Below, one piece after another: positions 58,736 through 64,000 of a stretch of 64,000 nt of DNA; position 1 is the first letter of the stretch; each line of letters opens with the position of its first letter. Origin of the DNA: an uncultured Lentisphaeria bacterium. GTDB taxonomy: Bacteria > Verrucomicrobiota > Lentisphaeria > Victivallales > Victivallaceae. The stretch covers positions 1 through 64,000 of the forward strand of contig CALABZ010000090.1 in assembly GCA_937888615.1 (NCBI GenBank). Reading direction: 5' to 3'. The notes below the pieces were generated by a model. That model was not told the origin of the DNA. It worked only from the letters and a program-made list of their open reading frames with translations, and did no database searches. Made by a program: the position numbers and the translations under genes.

Positions 58736-61285
58736 TCATGACTTTTGAAGAACCGCAAACCTGCCGTAAACCTGCTCCCCGGTCGTCAAATCCATGACCT
58801 TGACCGCCCATTCCCCCTCCGGTTCGTTCAAGGCTGCTTTGACCTCCATCTGCCAGACTCCGCATTCCGCCGTAACATAACCGCCGCCATCGTGAATATT
58901 GCCGTCCGGCATGGTGATTGTCACCCTCAACGGCTGCAGCCCCGTCGTGAATCCGGTTTCCACCCGCAGGACATTCGCCTGCGGACAAATGATCCGCAAA
59001 GCCGGTCCCTGCCTCGGATAAACGGCAAATATCGCGCCCGACGCCGGCGGCACGGTAAACGTGAAGCAATAGCCGTCCCCGCAAGCCGTCACCTCCAGCT
59101 TCCGGTGCGTGGTCAGCTCGTAAACCTCCGGCTCATATTCGAACCCGTGCAAGGTGAAAACGCCTTCTTCGGGCAAGCCTTTTTCCAGTATGGAACGCCA
59201 TTGGCCGACGCGGTCTCCCCACGTTCGGTGATCGTTGACGGCGACCAGATAGTACACGTCACCAAATTCACGGCTGTTCAACAGGATACGCGGCGACGAA
59301 CAATCGAATCTGCGGCGGTAAAACCCGTCCGCGACCTCGCGGAGACGAGCCGTGTATTCCTCCAATATCTGCTGGTCGCGGTCGGCGGGTACCCCCTCGA
59401 CCGGGGCGGTATCCCATTCACTGCGGAAATTCGTGTCGTCCTTGACCGTGAAATCGCATTTCCGGCAGTTGGCGTTGGCGTTGACCCGTTTGCGGTATTC
59501 GAAATCGAAATCAAACCGGATCACGCCGGGAATTTCCGCACGCAAATATTGATCGGCAATGACAACTCCTCCCCGTTCGACAAACGCCAGAATCCGCCGG
59601 TAAACCGTTTCCGGCAACGTATCACAAACTGGCAGGACCAATACCTCGTATCCATCAATTCCATTCTCGGCAACCGTTTCATCGAAAACAATATCCGCAG
59701 GCATATGCGCCATATCCAACAGCGTATAAAAATTGTAAACCGCATAATTCGGATAGTGATTATAGGGGCGCGAAGCCACCCCGTAAACCCGCGACGCAAG
59801 TGAATCCAGTACCGCGATATCGCGCCGGAACTGAACCGTCCGCCGCATAAATTCCCCGAACGGATGCAGAACATTGCGGGTGAATGCCGCCAGCGCCGTT
59901 TCGGTTTCCGGCGAATAGACAAACGGATCGCCCTGCTTGAAAAAGAATTCCAGCGGACTGCCGAAATAAGTGCCGATGGCGAGCGGCGCCCGGGAAAAAT
60001 TCAGCCAGGCGACTTCCGTCAGCCGGTCGGGCTCCATCCGCAGCGTGAACTCCCGGGCGAAACGATCCTTGCCGCATGGGACCAGACTTCCCGCGTAGTT
60101 CCACAGGGTGATCGTATGGATGAATTCCTTTGATTCGGGTTCAGCCTCGCGCCGCAGTGTTTCGATGAACAAAGTCGCCTTCGGATCGGGGTTGGTATAA
60201 GTCCACGAGCTGACCGCGTCCACGCCGTCGAAACGACCGTACACCGAACAGTTGCGCATGGGGTCTGAAATCGTAACCATGTCCGGCCGATACCGGTGCG
60301 CCACCTCGCCCATCGCGGTGTTGGCGGTGACAAAACCATCGCCGGACTTGAAGTAATACTTCGCGTACACATATTCCGGGTCGTCGTCATGGATCACCCC
60401 CGGCATGATGAATTCGCCATCCGCCAGCGGACCGGAGAAAATACAATCCGGCCGCCTGATTTCATCCAACGAAAACCGCAGGTTCGCTTCGTGCATTTTC
60501 CGGGTTTCCGGGTTGAATGACAACTTCAGGCGGTCCTCCACCTCGCTGTTCATAAAAACCGTGTTGCAGGACGGAAATTCGCGAAACAACTGCATGATAT
60601 GGTCCATCAACATCCGGTGGCGCTCCCGAACCCTCGGATCATGGGCGTTCGCCAGCTCGGTTTTTTCGCCCTTGAAGTCAATCAACTCGGCGTCCGGCGG
60701 CAAGTCGCGGGTCATCCGAAATACACCGCCCCGGGCATTTTCAATCAGGATTCCAAGCTCAATTCCAAGCATCATCGCATATTCGATCAGCCGGGCGGCT
60801 TTTCGCGGTTCCCACAGCGCCCAGTTGGCCCGGAACTGCGCCCAGTCATACCCCAGCTCGGCGAGCTGCTCCAACTGCCGCACGGCAACATCCCAGCCCG
60901 CCTCCAGCGCATTGTAATGGACAGTCGCCGGCCAATGCCACAGACGCACCCGGTCCCGTTTCGGTTCCCGCGCGATGCCGATCCGCCAGGAGTCGCGGGC
61001 CAATACGCCCGCTTCGCCGGACAACTCCGCCTGAAGCTCATACCAGCCATGCTTCAACGCCCCGGCAGGAAATTCGGCCTGAATACCCTCCTTAAACGTG
61101 CCCATATGAGGAATTTCCAGCTTCTGTTTCAAATCCTCGCCCAGACATATCGTCAAACAGCAATCCATGAGGTCATGCGGCACAAAATTCATCAGATCGA
61201 ATACGAACACCGGGGGTTCGCTACGGTAAAAACATTGCCGTTTCCCCGCGAATACGATCTTCGCTTTTTCCGTCATTTCATTCAC
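58736..61285 (-). CDS. Cytoplasmic GH42-like glycoside hydrolase (cassette 4)
   Basis: 849 aa, no signal peptide. An N-terminal beta domain (about 1-115) precedes a TIM barrel (about 120-480; LAELGYDWAQFRANWALWEP, CNTVFMNSEVEDRL with a candidate acid/base Glu). A flavodoxin-like domain near 560-610 (YEVLVLPVCDTLPETVYRRI, FVERGGVVIAD) is typical of the GH42 trimerisation domain, and a beta domain ends the protein. Beta-galactosidase-type activity is a guess from fold. GTG 61283-61285 is preferred: GGAGG lies 7 bases upstream and the codon overlaps the upstream stop (GTGA). ATG 61276 is an alternative. Confidence 0.75.
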   Translation of the reverse strand: MNEMTEKAKIVFAGKRQCFYRSEPPVFVFDLMNFVPHDLMDCCLTICLGEDLKQKLEIPHMGTFKEGIQAEFPAGALKHGWYELQAELSGEAGVLARDSWRIGIAREPKRDRVRLWHWPATVHYNALEAGWDVAVRQLEQLAELGYDWAQFRANWALWEPRKAARLIEYAMMLGIELGILIENARGGVFRMTRDLPPDAELIDFKGEKTELANAHDPRVRERHRMLMDHIMQLFREFPSCNTVFMNSEVEDRLKLSFNPETRKMHEANLRFSLDEIRRPDCIFSGPLADGEFIMPGVIHDDDPEYVYAKYYFKSGDGFVTANTAMGEVAHRYRPDMVTISDPMRNCSVYGRFDGVDAVSSWTYTNPDPKATLFIETLRREAEPESKEFIHTITLWNYAGSLVPCGKDRFAREFTLRMEPDRLTEVAWLNFSRAPLAIGTYFGSPLEFFFKQGDPFVYSPETETALAAFTRNVLHPFGEFMRRTVQFRRDIAVLDSLASRVYGVASRPYNHYPNYAVYNFYTLLDMAHMPADIVFDETVAENGIDGYEVLVLPVCDTLPETVYRRILAFVERGGVVIADQYLRAEIPGVIRFDFDFEYRKRVNANANCRKCDFTVKDDTNFRSEWDTAPVEGVPADRDQQILEEYTARLREVADGFYRRRFDCSSPRILLNSREFGDVYYLVAVNDHRTWGDRVGQWRSILEKGLPEEGVFTLHGFEYEPEVYELTTHRKLEVTACGDGYCFTFTVPPASGAIFAVYPRQGPALRIICPQANVLRVETGFTTGLQPLRVTITMPDGNIHDGGGYVTAECGVWQMEVKAALNEPEGEWAVKVMDLTTGEQVYGRFAVLQKS

Positions 61286-62538
61286 GCGCCCGCCTCCGCG
61301 GTTACCTTCAACACTTTTACTTCCAACGGCTTCAACAAAATTGTAACGGTCCCATCCGCAGGCGCCAACGGTGTTCCGCCCCATAAGTCATCCACCCGCA
61401 CCTTGCCGTCAATCCCGCTGATCCGGTACGAAACCGGCTTCTCCGCCGAATTGACAATCACCAGATAACGTGCCCGACGATAAAGCAGCTCGGTCATCAT
61501 GACCGGCGGACATTTGAACTCTTCTTTGCCCGTGGAACCAAGCTTGATTGCAAGTTCCTCCGCATCAATGGACTGCCCTTTTAGATCATTGCAGCGTTTG
61601 CCGAAAAGGAAAACCTGCCCCAGCCCGTCGCGGCCCGTCAGCTCCGCGGCAATCCTGCTGTAAGCATCATAATAACGTCGATGAACTTCGTCGTCCATCG
61701 TCTTGCGCCGGGCCAGCGAGAACACAACCACGCCCCGGGCTCCGCAGACCAGAGACAAGTACACATCATGCCGCGCCCAGGTTTCAATCCGGTCGACTTT
61801 GCCTTCGGGCGGATTCTGGAACATTTCCGGGACACAAATCGTGAATTTATTGCCGGAAGCCCCTTCCAGTGCGCCAACCTGATTCTCCGCCGACCAGCGG
61901 ATCCAACTGCGGCTGAACGCCATATTCGAATAATTGGCGTAAGCTCCTTTGCCGATAATGTCGTTGTACGCGGCATACTTTTTCAGCGCCGCCAGACCGT
62001 AATGATTGGGGATATACATCCAGACGGGGCGTTTCTGCGGATCCGCCTCGCGAATCGTTCGATAAGCCATCTGTAGATACTGGTATTCCTGCTTCCGCCA
62101 AAACCGCAGTTCTTCGGGAGTCAGATACCACCAGACGATATTGGGATATTCGGCGGCGGCGGCTTTCACCTGTGCGGTGATACTCGCTTCCAGTTGTTTC
62201 CAGTCCGGCTCAAAAGCGGAATCGTTCAACATCTTGGCATTCAGCGGCTTCCCATCCTGCTCCGCCAATACCGTATAAATTACGGGGAAACCGATTTCGG
62301 CGGCAGTTTTAAGCATGATACTCCGATTGGAACCATAAGCGGGACCGGCCATTGTAAATCCTTTGTCCCGAATCTCCTGCACCTTGGCCGGCTGAAATCC
62401 GGAATATGGAAAAATGCGTCCCTGTGGATAAACTTTATCCGCAGGCAAATCGCGTCCCGCGTCATAATCGGGAAAATCAAGCGCCGCCAGACCGCAGCAC
62501 CACAACAGAGTAAAAAACATCGCGACCAATCGGTTCAT
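61282..62538 (-). CDS. Secreted TIM-barrel glycan enzyme-like protein, paralogue B (cassette 4)
   Basis: 418 aa with signal peptide MNRLVAMFFTLLWCCGLAA. Paralogue of the 57316-58644 protein: VWWYLTPEELRFWRKQEYQY, ARHDVYLSLVCGARGVVVFS and DGLGQVFLFGKRCNDLKG line up with its counterparts. Family not identified. ATG 62536-62538 has a perfect AGGAGG site and follows a consensus promoter and operator. The stop overlaps the GTG of the GH42-like gene, so the secreted and cytoplasmic enzymes are co-translated. Confidence 0.8.
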   Translation of the reverse strand: MNRLVAMFFTLLWCCGLAALDFPDYDAGRDLPADKVYPQGRIFPYSGFQPAKVQEIRDKGFTMAGPAYGSNRSIMLKTAAEIGFPVIYTVLAEQDGKPLNAKMLNDSAFEPDWKQLEASITAQVKAAAAEYPNIVWWYLTPEELRFWRKQEYQYLQMAYRTIREADPQKRPVWMYIPNHYGLAALKKYAAYNDIIGKGAYANYSNMAFSRSWIRWSAENQVGALEGASGNKFTICVPEMFQNPPEGKVDRIETWARHDVYLSLVCGARGVVVFSLARRKTMDDEVHRRYYDAYSRIAAELTGRDGLGQVFLFGKRCNDLKGQSIDAEELAIKLGSTGKEEFKCPPVMMTELLYRRARYLVIVNSAEKPVSYRISGIDGKVRVDDLWGGTPLAPADGTVTILLKPLEVKVLKVTAEAGA

Positions 62539-62558
62539 GACTGCCTCCTGAATTAAAA

Positions 62559-62571
62559 TGGACACTGTCCA
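62559..62571. promoter_or_regulatory. Palindromic operator TGGACA-N-TGTCCA, copy 2
   Basis: TGGACACTGTCCA is a perfect 6-bp inverted repeat just downstream of the -10 element; its central 11 bases equal the operator at 58663-58673. Binding by the GntR/LacI-type regulator at 55549-56598 is the simplest reading. Confidence 0.7.
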
Positions 62572-62581
62572 ATTTCTATTT

Positions 62582-62610
62582 ATTATAATTCCGATCCGCC
62601 GCCCTGTCAA
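62582..62610 (-). promoter_or_regulatory. Consensus promoter of the 61282/58736 operon
   Basis: On the minus strand TTGACA (62605-62610) and TATAAT (62582-62587) are exactly 17 bases apart, a full consensus match, about 45 bases before the ATG. Confidence 0.8.
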
Positions 62611-62701
62611 TACCCTGCGCTGTTTTTTATTAAAAAAAGACGGTTCCAGCGTTCGCCCCACCAACTGAGATAACGACTTTCGTTAATTGATAATTGATAA
62701 T

Positions 62702-64000
62702 GGGTCCATCCGCGCCACCGGGTGAGGTGGCGACATGAGCACCGCGAACGATTGCCATTCCGAACTGTTTGTTTCAATCCACGCCACCGGGTGAGGTGGC
62801 GACAGTTATCGAAATCAAAACAACAAAAAACAATGGTGTTTCAATCCACGCCACCGGGTGAGGTGGCGACACGGTAACTCCGGTTCCGGCAAAAATCCAT
62901 CCGGGTTTCAATCCACGCCACCGGGTGAGGTGGCGACACCGGCGAGGGGCCACAGCCAAGCCCAGTCATGCGGTTTCAATCCACGCCACCGGGTGAGGTG
63001 GCGACGCGACATTTTGTAAAAGTCGTATGACTGTTGATGTTTCAATCCACGCCACCGGGTGAGGTGGCGACCCAGCTCACAGAAGAGCAGATGCGAGAGT
63101 TACTTGTTTCAATCCACGCCACCGGGTGAGGTGGCGACTAGAAAGGCCAATAAGAAAGCCGCAAAATCAAGGAGTTTCAATCCACGCCACCGGGTGAGGT
63201 GGCGACCGGTAGGAGCTTTTAGTCTAAATGGTTAATGTAAATGTTTCAATCCACGCCACCGGGTGAGGTGGCGACTTGAAGTGATCGTCAGCAATGATGA
63301 GTTGTCCGATGTTTCAATCCACGCCACCGGGTGAGGTGGCGACATGTTGATGATGCTCCTCTGGGATATTATCCTGTTGTTTCAATCCACGCCACCGGGT
63401 GAGGTGGCGACCAAACTCGACGGCATGGCGCAAATCGCCTCGAATGTTTCAATCCACGCCACCGGGTGAGGTGGCGACCTCCACTTGCTAAGGCTTTCGG
63501 CATTGCCAAACAGTTTCAATCCACGCCACCGGGTGAGGTGGCGACCAGCACGTACGGCAGACGGTCTGATCGTTCTCCTGGTTTCAATCCACGCCACCGG
63601 GTGAGGTGGCGACCCGAAGGTCAAATAGGTGGATCTATAATGCCCGGTTTCAATCCACGCCACCGGGTGAGGTGGCGACAAGCCTCGGCGCGGTTAGCGT
63701 CACGGCGGAATCTGTTTCAATCCACGCCACCGGGTGAGGTGGCGACCTCACATCGAACTCGACTTTAATATTAATCTGAGTTTCAATCCACGCCACCGGG
63801 TGAGGTGGCGACTTTTTTACTGCCGGCTTTGGCATTCGCCCAGTTCTTGTTTCAATCCACGCCACCGGGTGAGGTGGCGACTTTTTACTGCCGGCTTTGG
63901 CATTCGCCCAGTTCTTGTTTCAATCCACGCCACCGGGTGAGGTGGCGACTTTTTCACCTTTACCTTTCATTATGATTAACGTGGTTTCAATCCACGCCAC
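62702..64000 (-). CRISPR. Type I-C-like CRISPR array, continuing beyond the window
   Basis: 19 full 33-base repeats plus a partial one at 63984-64000, with 19 spacers of 33-36 bases. Read on the minus strand the repeat starts GTCGCCACC, has a 7-bp stem CGCCACC/GGTGGCG, and ends GTGGATTGAAAC, the tag typical of subtype I-C. The leftmost copy (62702-62734) has four changes near its left edge and is the trailer-end repeat, so the leader, and probably cas genes, lie beyond 64000. All other complete copies look identical. Spacers 17 (63813-63848) and 18 (63882-63916) are the same except for one T. No cas gene is in the window. Confidence 0.97.

Noticed and set aside
62774..63940. Several short open frames of repeating protein sequence
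   Set aside because: They are translations of the CRISPR repeats and spacers, not genes.

Overview
The window looks like chromosomal DNA of a Lentisphaerota bacterium (Victivallis-like). This is inferred from gene content, not from a marker gene. The signs are a moderately GC-rich genome, Gram-negative style export genes, many large secreted glycoside-hydrolase-like proteins, several Gfo/Idh/MocA oxidoreductases, and four 'orphan' pseudopilins with the [17 protein letters not shown] start and the C-terminal H-x(9 or 10)-DG motif, each inside a sugar-degradation cluster.

Layout. 1-2.4 kb: iron/manganese uptake (feoB, cut by the window edge) behind a DtxR/MntR-type regulator, with two matching TTAG-N6-CTAA dyads. 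2.5-11.4 kb: a leftward operon of GntR-PBP regulator, pseudopilin, Gfo/Idh/MocA dehydrogenase, 1398-aa secreted GH123-like protein and ADP-ribosylglycohydrolase-like protein. 11.5-15.2 kb: three overlapping surface-polysaccharide genes (GT2, GT-C-like membrane protein, acyltransferase). 15.4-19.2 kb: a second glycan cassette (LacI regulator, pseudopilin, secreted GH) under a consensus promoter with a perfect palindromic operator. 19.3-30.6 kb, rightward: housekeeping genes (FmdB-like zinc ribbon, rsmA, GT2, MFS transporter, ftsK, rodZ-like, aroQ-accB-accC, Asp23 protein, membrane Asp23/AmaP-like protein, maf), then gdhA on the other strand.

32.2-38.6 kb: an AT-rich control region with a near-perfect sigma-54 promoter drives an ABC exporter, its membrane-fusion partner, a sigma-54 activator and a membrane-anchored protein. 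A tRNA-Leu(TAA) follows. 39-49.2 kb: a third glycan cassette headed by an unusual GntR HTH fused to a sugar-ABC-type solute-binding domain, then a 1296-aa secreted GH, pseudopilin, two dehydrogenases and a GH36-like alpha-galactosidase. 49.5-55.4 kb: amidohydrolase, esterase, AraC regulator with a divergent dehydrogenase/isomerase operon, ending in two decayed genes (a BNR/sialidase-like gene and a D-2-hydroxyacid dehydrogenase). 55.5-62.6 kb: a fourth glycan cassette (GntR-PBP regulator, pseudopilin, two paralogous secreted enzymes, a GH42-like cytoplasmic enzyme); the two consensus promoters share the same GGACA-N-TGTCC operator. 62.7-64 kb: a type I-C-like CRISPR array, running off the window with its trailer end inside.

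The recurring theme is a modular cassette: a sugar-sensing transcription factor, one pseudopilin, secreted glycan-attacking enzymes and cytoplasmic sugar dehydrogenases. The pseudopilins share a near-invariant N-terminus but have unrelated C-terminal parts, and all four lack the Gly normally found just before the prepilin cleavage site. This is the best candidate here for an under-described system.
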